IMG/VR virus record: IMGVR_UViG_3300033996_002166
Coordinates: 1-29,344 of that record
Origin: a virus
Direction: 5' to 3' (one strand)
Length of the DNA: 29,344 nucleotides
Shown one piece after another: positions 8,039 to 14,110 of the stretch; positions within the stretch are counted from its first letter, which is position 1, and each line of letters begins with the position of its first letter. The translations under genes and the position numbers were made by a program. Below the pieces are notes generated by a model, which made no database searches, had not been told where the DNA came from, and saw only the letters and a list, made by a program, of their open reading frames with translations.

Positions 8039-8209
8039 ATGACCCACACCATCTGTGAAAACCAACGCGTCACTTTTGAGGACGGCCTCGTCTGGAAGCT
8101 GACGATGGCGGCCACCCCAGGTGTTGGCACCTGGAATGTGAAAGCCACCTTGACCCGCAACGGCAGGGTCAAGGAAAGGCATGGCCGGTGGTCAGCCCGA
8201 ACCGGGTAG
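8039..8209 (+). CDS. Small hypothetical protein
   Basis: 56 residues (MTHTICENQRVTFEDGLVWK..., ending WSARTG). It has one of the few good Shine-Dalgarno sequences in the window (GGAAGAGG, 7 bases before the ATG). The sequence reads as a compact strand-rich domain (VTFEDGLVWKLTM, GTWNVKATL). Function unknown. Confidence 0.55.
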   Translation: MTHTICENQRVTFEDGLVWKLTMAATPGVGTWNVKATLTRNGRVKERHGRWSARTG

Positions 8210-8218
8210 ACCAAAACT

Positions 8219-8329
8219 ATGTGGCACCCGCTGCCAGGCTCTGCGATTGCCCAGATTGCAGAGGAGTGGATGCGGGCCAATTCCGTCCCGATCTCAGATG
8301 GTGTGGCGGTTAGCCGGGTGAAGCCATGA
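8219..8329 (+). CDS. Very small ORF coupled to the Pol X-like gene
   Basis: 36 residues (MWHPLPGSAIAQIAEEWMRA...). Its TGA overlaps the next gene's start as ATGA, the coupling used throughout this cluster, which is the main reason to keep it. It may act mainly as a translational link. Confidence 0.4.
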   Translation: MWHPLPGSAIAQIAEEWMRANSVPISDGVAVSRVKP

Positions 8330-8850
8330 GCACCGGTCCCCGCATCCCCCTGGCAGAGGCCTTGGATATTGCCGCCAACGTGGTGGCCGTCCTGGGCCCG
8401 CACTGCCTGAAGATCGACGTTGCCGGCAGCGTCCGTCGGCATAGCCCAACGATTGGCGACCTGGAAATCGTCTGCCTGCCCAACCGCGACCCTCTTGAAT
8501 CGACGCCGCTGTTTGCCGGTGGCTTTGCAATGGCTGTGGAGCAGTGGCCCAAGATTATTGGCGGTCCCGACGGCCGCTACACCAGACGAATGCTCCCCTG
8601 CGGGCTGAAGTTGGATTTGTTCATGCCGCATCCCGATGGCTACGGCCTGATTCTGGCCATCCGAACAGGATCTGAAGACTGGTCGCACAAGGTTTTGGCC
8701 ACCGCATGGAAGCGAGCCGGCTTCTATTCATACAAGGGGTTGCTGCGCCGCGAAGATGAGTCGGTCATTCCCTGCCGCACTGAGCGGGAACTGTTCGACG
8801 TGATCGGACTGCGCTGGGTTGATCCGGTGGACAGGGAGGTTGGGCCATGA
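8326..8850 (+). CDS. Stand-alone Pol X-type nucleotidyltransferase (palm plus thumb)
   Basis: 174 residues. AGSVRRHSPTIGDLEIVC (33-50) is the Pol beta-family signature, G-S-x-R-R...G-D-x-E/D, with metal ligands Asp45 and Glu47. LKLDLFMP supplies the third carboxylate, Asp97. The following RTGSEDWSHKVLATAWKRAG and the C-terminal CRTERELFDVIGLRW-DP-R match the Pol X thumb (T-G-S, then S/T-E-x-x-I/L-F...P-x-x-R). The 8-kDa lyase and fingers regions of full Pol X enzymes are missing. It could fill short gaps or add nucleotides to an unknown substrate. The start overlaps the previous ORF by ATGA and the end overlaps the next gene by ATGA. Confidence 0.75.
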   Translation: MSTGPRIPLAEALDIAANVVAVLGPHCLKIDVAGSVRRHSPTIGDLEIVCLPNRDPLESTPLFAGGFAMAVEQWPKIIGGPDGRYTRRMLPCGLKLDLFMPHPDGYGLILAIRTGSEDWSHKVLATAWKRAGFYSYKGLLRREDESVIPCRTERELFDVIGLRWVDPVDREVGP

Positions 8851-9206
8851 GCGTTCTTGCCTCCCTGCTGCACCCGGCCTACGAACTCGCCACGGATTCT
8901 GGCGAAAAAATTGCAGATGGCGCCCAGCTGGTTGACTGCCAATGGTGGCATCCTCGGTTTGGTTGCGACTCGCTCCAGTTCGTGGTGGACAACGCCCGCC
9001 AGGCGCTGGCCCCAGAGGTCGCCACCCCCGGCGAGCAGTACCACGAGGATGACGGCCCGGTCCTCTGGTGGCGGTTCCCGGTTGTTGAGCCCCCATACTC
9101 AGGCACCCCCTGCGGGCCAGGTTGGCGGCTGAATTACTACACCCACTACACCCCGCTGCCGCCCGCCCCGGTGGCGCCGACCCAACTATCCAACGAGGCC
9201 TTATGA
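8847..9206 (+). CDS. Hypothetical protein
   Basis: 119 residues, acidic, rich in Trp, Pro and Tyr (CQWWHPRFGCDSLQF, VLWWRFPVVEPPYSG, WRLNYYTHYTPLPP). No family recognised and no membrane segment. It overlaps the preceding Pol X-like gene and the following gene by ATGA at both ends. Confidence 0.6.
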   Translation: MSVLASLLHPAYELATDSGEKIADGAQLVDCQWWHPRFGCDSLQFVVDNARQALAPEVATPGEQYHEDDGPVLWWRFPVVEPPYSGTPCGPGWRLNYYTHYTPLPPAPVAPTQLSNEAL

Positions 9207-9400
9207 GCACCCCCAGGCCACTGAGCCCCGCCGCGCAGGCGGTGTTGGATGCCGTCTTGAACGAAACGGCACCTTTGAGTGAGCAGCGCCAGCAGAGAAC
9301 AGATGCCGCCGCCGCCCTCTACGCCGCTGCCCATTACCTCAGCCACGGTCGCCGCCAATTGGCAGCCATCGCCACCGAGCTGGAAGGGCACCATGGCTGA
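9203..9400 (+). CDS. Small helical hypothetical protein
   Basis: 65 residues (MSTPRPLSPAAQAVLDAVLN...), two or three predicted helices. The start at 9203 is chosen over an in-frame upstream ATG because it gives the ATGA overlap with the preceding gene. LSPAAQAVLDAVLNE is a common opening for small phage and cyanobacterial helical proteins of unknown role. Confidence 0.6.
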   Translation: MSTPRPLSPAAQAVLDAVLNETAPLSEQRQQRTDAAAALYAAAHYLSHGRRQLAAIATELEGHHG

Positions 9401-9698
9401 CCCCACCCTCTCGGACCGCCTGGCCCTGGCTGCGTGCCCCCGGCAACGGTCAGGGGCAACCCCATGTTTTGCGCCGTGTATTGACTGCCTCGCCATTGCC
9501 AAGGCGGTTGCCCACGAAATTGCCGACCACTTCAGCGACGCGATTGGTTGCCACCAGCCCAACACCGAGCCGTCTATCCAGGACGAATGGAAAGCCCTGG
9601 AGCGCACGCAAGACCTGCGAATGTGGCCATCGATTGACCCAGGCCAGGAGGCTGCCGCGATGGCCGTTGCCCGTGAGCTAAGGAGACCCGATGTCTAA
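9393..9698 (+). CDS. Hypothetical protein with Cys pairs
   Basis: 101 residues (MADPTLSDRLALAACPRQRS...). Cysteines in AACPRQRSGATPCFAPCIDC could bind a metal, but spacing alone does not define a family. The rest is helical. The start at 9393 overlaps the previous gene by 8 bp, and the stop overlaps the next gene by 8 bp. Confidence 0.55.
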   Translation: MADPTLSDRLALAACPRQRSGATPCFAPCIDCLAIAKAVAHEIADHFSDAIGCHQPNTEPSIQDEWKALERTQDLRMWPSIDPGQEAAAMAVARELRRPDV

Positions 9699-10092
9699 CC
9701 CCGTGTCAAACGATGAGCTGGACTGGCTGATCTGGCACGCCCTGCGCAATGACGATCGTCACCCCACTTGGATTGATTCTGTAGTGCTTGCAGCAAGTGG
9801 CTGCAAAAAGCAACTTTGGCTAGGGCTTAGCAGAATCACAGGCAGGATCCAGGCCATGCGTCGCGCCGGTCGTATCCGTTTCTGGAGGCACCCTCCCGCA
9901 AATCCGAGCATCAAGTCCCACGGCTGGGAAGTGCTCGGCTGCCCTGGTGCCGGCATCCAGGAGAACGGGCAATTTGACTGGGCCTATAGCTGCGCCGATT
10001 GCCTGCGCCGCACCAGACCGGACCCTGCTGATGGGGTGATCGAGCCGCCGCTGATCATCGCGTTTGAATGTGAACTGAGGATTGAACCATGA
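9691..10092 (+). CDS. Hypothetical protein with winged-helix-like region
   Basis: 133 residues. Residues 5-65 (DELDWLIWHALRNDDRHPTWIDSVV..., then SRITGRIQAMRRAGRIRFWRH) read as a helix-turn-helix followed by a basic wing, so DNA binding is possible. The C-terminal part has C-x-x-C (SCADCLRR). It overlaps its neighbours by 8 and 4 bp. No confident family. Confidence 0.55.
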   Translation: MSNPVSNDELDWLIWHALRNDDRHPTWIDSVVLAASGCKKQLWLGLSRITGRIQAMRRAGRIRFWRHPPANPSIKSHGWEVLGCPGAGIQENGQFDWAYSCADCLRRTRPDPADGVIEPPLIIAFECELRIEP

Positions 10093-10373
10093 CCACCCCC
10101 GCGCTTTGCTTCCAGGTTCGCCCCTTTGGGGATGAGTACGTCGGCTATGTGTTTACGGAAGCCAGGGGCAAGGCCAAAGCGTTGGCCATGCAATCCGATC
10201 CCGGCAACTCACCGCCTTACCTGGTCGAAGACTTTACGAAATGGTCAGTTCGCCGCTGGCAGCAACTAGACGGACGGCTGCCGGTAGGCGCCGCCTTGTG
10301 GTGCCCGCAGGACGTGCCAGATGGCTCCGGTATCGATCCGGTTGCTTTGTGGACTGACTTTTCTTTTGCCTAA
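10089..10373 (+). CDS. Small hypothetical protein
   Basis: 94 residues (MTTPALCFQVRPFGDEYVGYVFTEARGKAKALAMQSDP...). It looks like a compact alpha/beta domain. The ATGA overlap with the upstream gene supports the start. Similar GKAKALA openings occur in small phage proteins I cannot assign. Confidence 0.6.
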   Translation: MTTPALCFQVRPFGDEYVGYVFTEARGKAKALAMQSDPGNSPPYLVEDFTKWSVRRWQQLDGRLPVGAALWCPQDVPDGSGIDPVALWTDFSFA

Positions 10374-10890
10374 CCCCAAACGCCCCGGCCGCCCCCGCAA
10401 ACCCGCTGTCCCCGGGGCCACACCAGAGCCCCCAGACACCACCCCGCAGGGCCCACCACCCCCTAGCGGGGATGCAGTGGTAGCGGCCCTGCTCGCCGTG
10501 GTATCTGGCGCCGTGCCGGTTGAGGCCTGGGAGGTTCGAGCTGACGAGCCCCTCGATCGGCAGCAGGTATGGGCCGGCGACGGCTGGCGGTTTGCGGTTT
10601 GGTGGCAGATGGGGGTGCTCCATCGCCTGGCTGTGGCGCTGGCCCCTGGTGGCGGCCGGTGGGAATACGGCTGCGGCCGGTGGCCAGATTGGCTGGCCGG
10701 GCCTGATGCCGTGGTGCTCGATCCGATCCACCACCTGCTGACAGCTCAGCAGCGGGCTCAGCTGCAAACCCGGCTGCTGGGTTGCACGTTGCGGCCTAGG
10801 CCTCCGGTGCCTGAGTATTTCACGCGCCCCTGGCCGTCGCTCGATGAGACGTTTCCGGCCGATGAAGACTGGCTAGAGCGGGCGAGCTAA
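10366..10890 (+). CDS. Hypothetical protein with AT-hook-like N-terminus
   Basis: About 174 residues if it starts at TTG 10366, which overlaps the previous stop by 8 bp. An ATG at 10321 is in frame but would overlap the previous gene by 53 bp. The N-terminus PKRPGRPRKP resembles an AT-hook (GRP core with basic flanks), followed by a Pro-rich linker and a Trp/Gly-rich domain (WAGDGWRFAVWWQMG...). It is the last gene of the rightward cluster and is followed by the inverted repeat at 10902. Confidence 0.5.
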   Translation: MPNPKRPGRPRKPAVPGATPEPPDTTPQGPPPPSGDAVVAALLAVVSGAVPVEAWEVRADEPLDRQQVWAGDGWRFAVWWQMGVLHRLAVALAPGGGRWEYGCGRWPDWLAGPDAVVLDPIHHLLTAQQRAQLQTRLLGCTLRPRPPVPEYFTRPWPSLDETFPADEDWLERAS

Positions 10891-10901
10891 AGGCCTAGCA
10901 G

Positions 10902-10932
10902 TTCAGTTGTCCGGAAATTCCGGATGACTGAA
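10902..10932. other. 31-bp inverted repeat between convergent operons
   Basis: Outer arms TTCAGT and ACTGAA enclose the perfect 15-bp palindrome TCCGGAAATTCCGGA, with two mismatched positions between. It follows the rightward cluster by 11 bases and could be its terminator (only a short T-rich tail follows) or a protein-binding site. Confidence 0.6.
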
Positions 10933-10943
10933 TTTGATGCTTG

Positions 10944-10969
10944 CCATGAAAAAGCCCCCGGATGGGGGC
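10944..10969 (-). terminator. Rho-independent terminator of the leftward small-gene operon
   Basis: On the minus strand GCCCCC-ATCC-GGGGGC (10954-10969) is followed at once by TTTTT (10949-10953). It lies 7 bases after the stop of the 124-residue gene at 10977, exactly where the operon should end. Confidence 0.8.
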
Positions 10970-10976
10970 GGTGGGG

Positions 10977-11351
10977 TCAGTCGTCGTCTTTGGAGTGATC
11001 GCGGTGCCTGTCCCGCGCTTCGGCATGATCGACCATTGCGATGGTCCTTGCACGTTCACGGTTGCGAATGCGTTGTTCTCGCAGGGCGTCGGCCGCATGC
11101 GCTTCCCACTGCTCAACATAGTTCGACACCAGCTGCAGCAGGCGGAAAGCTTCGGTCCGTTCGTCTCGGGCACGCTGCCAGGCACCGGGCTCCTGAGAGT
11201 AGAAATCTCTCAAGTTGCAGGTTGCGGCCCGCAGCAATTCTTCTGTAGCCGTAACTGCCTCCCGGACGGCTCGATACTCGGCCTCCAGGCTGGCGGCGCC
11301 GGTGCCGTTTAGGTGGATCGTGGGCAGGGTGACAGGGGTTGGCTCGTTCAT
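10977..11351 (-). CDS. Helical hypothetical protein, last gene of leftward operon A
   Basis: 124 residues. After a strand-like N-terminus it is a long charged helical protein (AEYRAVREAVTATEELLRAATCNLRDF...) ending in an Arg/Asp/His-rich tail. A coiled coil is possible. The ATG lies 3 bases after the stop of a 13-codon mini-ORF, which suggests re-initiation. The terminator follows directly. Function unknown. Confidence 0.6.
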   Translation of the reverse strand: MNEPTPVTLPTIHLNGTGAASLEAEYRAVREAVTATEELLRAATCNLRDFYSQEPGAWQRARDERTEAFRLLQLVSNYVEQWEAHAADALREQRIRNRERARTIAMVDHAEARDRHRDHSKDDD

Positions 11352-11354
11352 GGG

Positions 11355-11396
11355 TTAGATGCAGTTGGACGGTGTGGTCAGATTGGGGTCAGGCAT
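11355..11396 (-). CDS. 13-codon mini-ORF linking two genes
   Basis: MPDPNLTTPSNCI. It begins with the same MPDPN start as the genes at 11790 and 12764 and overlaps the stop of the upstream gene through the same 8-bp ATGCCTGA. It ends 3 bases before the next ATG. It is either a coupling peptide or the remnant of a lost gene from this family of starts. Confidence 0.4.
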   Translation of the reverse strand: MPDPNLTTPSNCI

Positions 11397-11790
11397 TGCC
11401 CTGGCGTCGGCCCCTGGCCCGGCGTGCTCGACGTTTCCGGCCGATGGTGGGGCCTCGTTCAAACTCCCACTGTTCCTGCATGGCCTTTAATAGAAGCGGG
11501 CTGATACTTGCCAGGGCTTTGCTGCAAACTCGCCCAAACGCAAGAAAGCTATCAGTGGTCCGCTTGATTGCAACTTCTAATTTGTCTAAATCAATTGTGC
11601 TGCCGTCAGCAATGCGTTTGATTGCATCATTGAATCTTTCCGAGGATTCATTTCGTTCCCAGTTCCAGCGCTCCTGCCAGGCTTCAAGCTTGCTGCCGCC
11701 CTCAAGGGCAGCCAAGAACCTTTCTTGATACGGCTGAGGGGTGCCGGGGGTTGAGAATGTGATGAGAGGTGGCAGGTTGGGGTCAGGCAT
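11389..11790 (-). CDS. Helical hypothetical protein
   Basis: 133 residues. It starts MPDPNLPPLITFSTPGTP and continues with long helices (EAWQERWNWERNESSERFND..., then KLEVAIKRTTDSFLAFG) and a very basic tail (GRKRRARRARGRRQG) suited to nucleic-acid binding. The start overlaps the upstream stop by ATGCCTGA. AT-richer than its neighbours. No family recognised. Confidence 0.6.
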   Translation of the reverse strand: MPDPNLPPLITFSTPGTPQPYQERFLAALEGGSKLEAWQERWNWERNESSERFNDAIKRIADGSTIDLDKLEVAIKRTTDSFLAFGRVCSKALASISPLLLKAMQEQWEFERGPTIGRKRRARRARGRRQGNA

Positions 11791-11968
11791 TGGAGCACTT
11801 GAGCTGGGATGCCATCTTTTCCGCCATGAGACAGGTGTCTAGTTCACGCCAAACAAGGGGGAATCCCTCGCCGGTTTCCATTGCCTCTTGATAGGCCGCT
11901 TGTGAACGCTCTTCGGCGCAACGGGCGATGTTTGCCCAGGCGGATGCTTGCATGGTGAGGTCAGGCAT
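11783..11968 (-). CDS. Small helical hypothetical protein
   Basis: 61 residues (MPDLTMQASAWANIARCAEERSQ...). The start at 11968 is preferred to an in-frame upstream ATG because it gives the 8-bp ATGCCTGA overlap used by its neighbours. Mostly helical and acidic. Function unknown. Confidence 0.6.
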   Translation of the reverse strand: MPDLTMQASAWANIARCAEERSQAAYQEAMETGEGFPLVWRELDTCLMAEKMASQLKCSNA

Positions 11969-12158
11969 CGACCGGCACCTTCTTGACGCGCAGGGTCCCC
12001 CCGCAAAGCCTCCTGGCCCGATCACGCAGTTGCCGCGCACCGGTGATGCTGAGCTGATCGGCCCTGGCCATGCTGCAAAATTCAGGCAACCGCCTGTCGT
12101 TAATGCGGATGCCGTGGGCCCATGTTTGGCCGTTGTGAACTTCGACGCGGTATGTCAT
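11961..12158 (-). CDS. Small hypothetical protein
   Basis: 65 residues (MTYRVEVHNGQTWAHGIRIN...), a strand-rich N-terminus then a basic helix (ARQLRDRARRLCGGTLRVKKV). The ATG lies 16 bases after intergenic hairpin copy 1. The stop is inside the ATGCCTGA overlap with the next gene. Confidence 0.6.
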   Translation of the reverse strand: MTYRVEVHNGQTWAHGIRINDRRLPEFCSMARADQLSITGARQLRDRARRLCGGTLRVKKVPVDA

Positions 12159-12174
12159 GGGAATGGAAGGCGAC

Positions 12175-12211
12175 GGGATTGAATTGTTGCCGGGAAGCCC
12201 CGGCGGGCTGG
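12175..12211 (-). repeat. Intergenic hairpin repeat, copy 1
   Basis: 37 bp identical to 13531-13567. The core is GCCGGG-AAGC-CCCGGC on the plus strand, a perfect 6-bp stem with a 4-base loop. It lies just after the stop of the gene at 12215 and just before the start at 12158. In the transcript it forms the same hairpin and may stabilise a 3' end, attenuate transcription or mark a processing site. Confidence 0.8.
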
Positions 12212-12214
12212 CGA

Positions 12215-12421
12215 TCAGATCACCCGGCCATTCAGCAGCAAAGTGGAATGAATGCCGCTGTCAAGGCTGAAGAACTCTTTAGCTGGCTTGGCGTCGTTGA
12301 TCTGATCAACCAGGCTACGAACGACAACCATGGCGGCTTCCCATGCGTCGGTGCCAAACTCCAGTGCGTTGACGGCGGCGCGGGCAGACTTGAGCTGGGA
12401 TTGAAGGATGGCGTCGGTCAT
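12215..12421 (-). CDS. Small helical protein, first gene of leftward operon A
   Basis: 68 residues (MTDAILQSQLKSARAAVNAL...). It is helical, with an AWEAAMVVVRSLVDQIND helix. I choose the ATG at 12421 over the in-frame ATG at 12463 because the latter touches the 59-bp upstream repeat, whereas 12421 leaves a 42-base leader, like the 46-base leader of the matching gene at 13988. Function unknown. Confidence 0.6.
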   Translation of the reverse strand: MTDAILQSQLKSARAAVNALEFGTDAWEAAMVVVRSLVDQINDAKPAKEFFSLDSGIHSTLLLNGRVI

Positions 12422-12463
12422 GGCTGGCTGGTTGGTGGGTGGCAACGGCTCGGGTTTCCCCAT

Positions 12464-12522
12464 AATGTAATCGGTAGATAACGCCCCAACGTCCTAAGGG
12501 TGTGACGCTTTACGGATTGTCA
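12464..12522 (-). promoter_or_regulatory. 59-bp upstream repeat, copy A (probable promoter/operator)
   Basis: It aligns without gaps to 14035-14093. The first 22 bases (12464-12485) are identical, and GTGTGACG-type and GATTGTCA blocks are also shared. It lies 42 bases from the start of a small leftward gene in both places. Reading leftward, TTATCT and TACATT in the identical block are possible -10 elements. It overlaps the stop of the gene ending at 12510. Confidence 0.7.
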
Positions 12523-12764
12523 CCTTTGCCCTTTGCTTTTTTCTGCTGGCGATGCTCCCACACCAACCGGGCCACCGTTGCCCGGCCCTCTGGGGTTTTG
12601 CGGGCACACTCCCAGCAGAGCAGGCCATGGGTGCCGGTGTGCAATCGAGGGCAGTTTTCGCACGGAATTCGCCGGCCACCTGGTGCCATGCCTTCATTGC
12701 GGCGTCGGTAGAGGTTTTGGCGCCAGGCTGCAGGATTGGGCTGTGGGGCGTTGGGGTCAGGCAT
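12510..12764 (-). CDS. Small zinc-ribbon-like protein
   Basis: 84 residues from the ATG at 12764 (MPDPNAPQPNPAAWRQNLYR...). CENC and LLCWEC form a C-x-x-C...C-x-x-C pair, so zinc binding is likely. The C-terminus is basic (HRQQKKAKGKG). The MPDPN start matches those at 11790 and 11396. A run of nine C's directly before the start separates it from an ATG at 12799 that overlaps the upstream stop. One extra C would fuse that start in frame, so the true N-terminus is open. Confidence 0.6.
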   Translation of the reverse strand: MPDPNAPQPNPAAWRQNLYRRRNEGMAPGGRRIPCENCPRLHTGTHGLLCWECARKTPEGRATVARLVWEHRQQKKAKGKGDNP

Positions 12765-12795
12765 TGGGGGGGGGTGGTGGTGGTCGTGGTGGCGG

Positions 12796-13028
12796 TCATT
12801 CCTTGTCAAACCCGATATGAAGCCATTGGCAAGGCTCGATCGTCAGCGGCGCGGGCCATTGCTCATGGGTTTCAACTCTCCCACCTTCGGTCATGGTGCC
12901 TTTAATTACCGTCCCTGTGCCTGGGTCACAGGCCAGCACGCCAAACAACAAACGCCCGAGGTGGTCGCGGACAATGGCGCCGTTGGGATACTGCTGGCGA
13001 AATGCGGGGGGTTGTTGAGGTCAAGCAT
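12796..13028 (-). pseudogene. Small gene interrupted by a one-base frameshift in a C6 run
   Basis: The ATG at 13028 overlaps the upstream stop through ATGCTTGA, like its neighbours, and reads MLDLNNPP. It then enters an implausible frame that stops after 40 codons. One extra C in the run at about 13006-13011 would instead continue into AFRQQYPNGAIVRDHLGRL and on to HIGFDKE before TGA at 12796. That frame is clearly protein-like but has no start of its own. The intact product would be about 77 residues. The cause may be an assembly error, a true mutation, phase variation or programmed slippage. Confidence 0.6.
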
Positions 13029-13518
13029 CAAAAGGCCCCCAGGCGATGCTGCAGGTGTAACGGCGTTGGAGCAGCTCCATTACTACGGCTGTACTGGAGT
13101 TGCGGAGCCCTATAGGTCGCAGCAGCTCTTGCAATTCCAGGTAGTTGTAGGCGTTGGCAACGTCCGCCAGCCCCTGACGCAGCAAGGCGACCCGTGCCCG
13201 ATCTGCTCGGGCCATGGTGCTCCGATCCACCAGCCCCCAGGCCGCTGCCAGGGTGGCAGTGATCGGCGCCAGGGCCGCAATCGGTTGACTGGGTAGCCGC
13301 CGCGCCGAATCAGCAGCCAGTTCCTCAACCTGCTGGAGGCCCCAGGCCCCGGCTGCGTAGGTGGCTGCTGCTGCTGTGATCAGCGCCGCGCCGATCTGCC
13401 GTCGGTGACGCCAGAGCCAGAGGCCCCCGGCCGCAATGGCCAGGCCGGCCAGGGTGATCAGCAGGGGGGCAATGCGTGCCGCCGCAGTGGCGGGGTGAAG
13501 GGTTCGAGATTTGAACAT
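13021..13518 (-). CDS. Small membrane protein
   Basis: 165 residues from the ATG at 13518 (MFKSRTLHPATAAARIAPLL). Two adjacent hydrophobic segments at about residues 15-35 and 40-62 (IAPLLITLAGLAIAAGGLWLW and IGAALITAAAATYAAG), separated by RHRRQ, form a membrane hairpin. The remainder is soluble and helical (GLADVANAYNYLELQELL). A holin role is possible from the topology but unsupported by position. It lies 12 bases after hairpin copy 2. Confidence 0.6.
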   Translation of the reverse strand: MFKSRTLHPATAAARIAPLLITLAGLAIAAGGLWLWRHRRQIGAALITAAAATYAAGAWGLQQVEELAADSARRLPSQPIAALAPITATLAAAWGLVDRSTMARADRARVALLRQGLADVANAYNYLELQELLRPIGLRNSSTAVVMELLQRRYTCSIAWGPFDA

Positions 13519-13530
13519 GGGATTGGGGGG

Positions 13531-13567
13531 GGGATTGAATTGTTGCCGGGAAGCCCCGGCGGGCTGG
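13531..13567 (-). repeat. Intergenic hairpin repeat, copy 2
   Basis: 37 bp identical to copy 1 at 12175-12211, placed between the stop at 13580 and the start at 13518. It is adjacent to a run of nine G's (13525-13533) on the plus strand. Confidence 0.8.
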
Positions 13568-13579
13568 GGTGCAATGGCG

Positions 13580-13756
13580 TCACCACCACTCGTTGAACTC
13601 GGCCCGTGCGTCGGACATGCCGCTATTGACCGCATCGGCCAGCTGGCGCATCTCGCTGGCCAGCGCCAGGCCCCGATCAATCGAGGCGGAGTAGGCCGCC
13701 ATCGCCGCGTCAATCTGCAGCAGCAGAGCGTCGGTATCAGCGTCAGGGCATGTCAT
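13580..13756 (-). CDS. Small helical hypothetical protein
   Basis: 58 residues (MTCPDADTDALLLQIDAAMA...), ending in ARAEFNEWW. It reads as a single helical, acidic, soluble protein. It is flanked on both sides by hairpin repeats (copies 3 and 2). Function unknown. Confidence 0.55.
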   Translation of the reverse strand: MTCPDADTDALLLQIDAAMAAYSASIDRGLALASEMRQLADAVNSGMSDARAEFNEWW

Positions 13757-13783
13757 GGCGGTGTGTGTGATGTGGGCGAGTGA

Positions 13784-13814
13784 CGCCGGGGATGCCCGGC
13801 GGACTGGTGATCGG
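13784..13814 (-). repeat. Intergenic hairpin repeat, copy 3 (diverged)
   Basis: GCCGGG-GATG-CCCGGC with the flank GGACTGGTGATCG, a diverged version of the GGGCTGGCGATCA flank of copy 1. It directly follows the stop of the gene at 13815, just as copy 1 follows the stop of the gene at 12215. Confidence 0.65.
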
Positions 13815-13988
13815 TCAGACCAGATCAGCGGCTTCCATGGCGGCGGTCAGTCCAATCAGGATTCCGTGTGCCCGGCTCAGCGCGTGCCGAGCATCGGCCG
13901 GCAGCTCCAGCCAGAAGTCGGTGGCCTGGAGGGCCTCCAGCTCTTCGGCTGCGTTGGAGGCGTGTGCGTGAGGCAGTTCGTAGTCCAT
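13815..13988 (-). CDS. Small acidic helical protein, first gene of leftward operon B
   Basis: 57 residues (MDYELPHAHASNAAEELEAL...), ending MEAADLV. Strongly helical with good coding character, unlike the longer overlapping frame on the same strand. It lies 46 bases from the 59-bp repeat copy B and is followed by hairpin copy 3. Function unknown. Confidence 0.6.
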   Translation of the reverse strand: MDYELPHAHASNAAEELEALQATDFWLELPADARHALSRAHGILIGLTAAMEAADLV

Positions 13989-14034
13989 GCTGCGGAGTGC
14001 GATTGGATCCGGGGATCTCCGCCCCGGCGATCAG

Positions 14035-14093
14035 AATGTAATCGGTAGATAACGCCACGGAGCGCTAGGGGTGTGACGGTTCACAGATTGTCA
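14035..14093 (-). promoter_or_regulatory. 59-bp upstream repeat, copy B (probable promoter/operator)
   Basis: Partner of copy A. 14035-14056 is identical to 12464-12485. This copy also carries the near-perfect dyad TGTGACGGTTCACA at 14072-14085, of the TGTGA/TCACA type bound by CRP-family regulators but with a 4-base rather than 6-base spacer. It heads the operon starting with the gene at 13988. Confidence 0.7.
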
Positions 14094-14110
14094 TGTGGTG
14101 GGGTTGTTTC

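Noticed and set aside
7945-8688. 247-codon minus-strand ORF
   Set aside because: Opposes the Pol X-like gene, whose catalytic motifs are clear on the plus strand.
12494-12799. 101-codon minus-strand ORF starting MTATTTTTT
   Set aside because: It leaves the zinc-ribbon frame at the C9 run; the Cys pairs and basic tail are in the other frame.
13825-14058. 77-codon minus-strand ORF
   Set aside because: The overlapping frame starting at 13988 reads as a far better helical protein and fits the leader spacing of the repeat.
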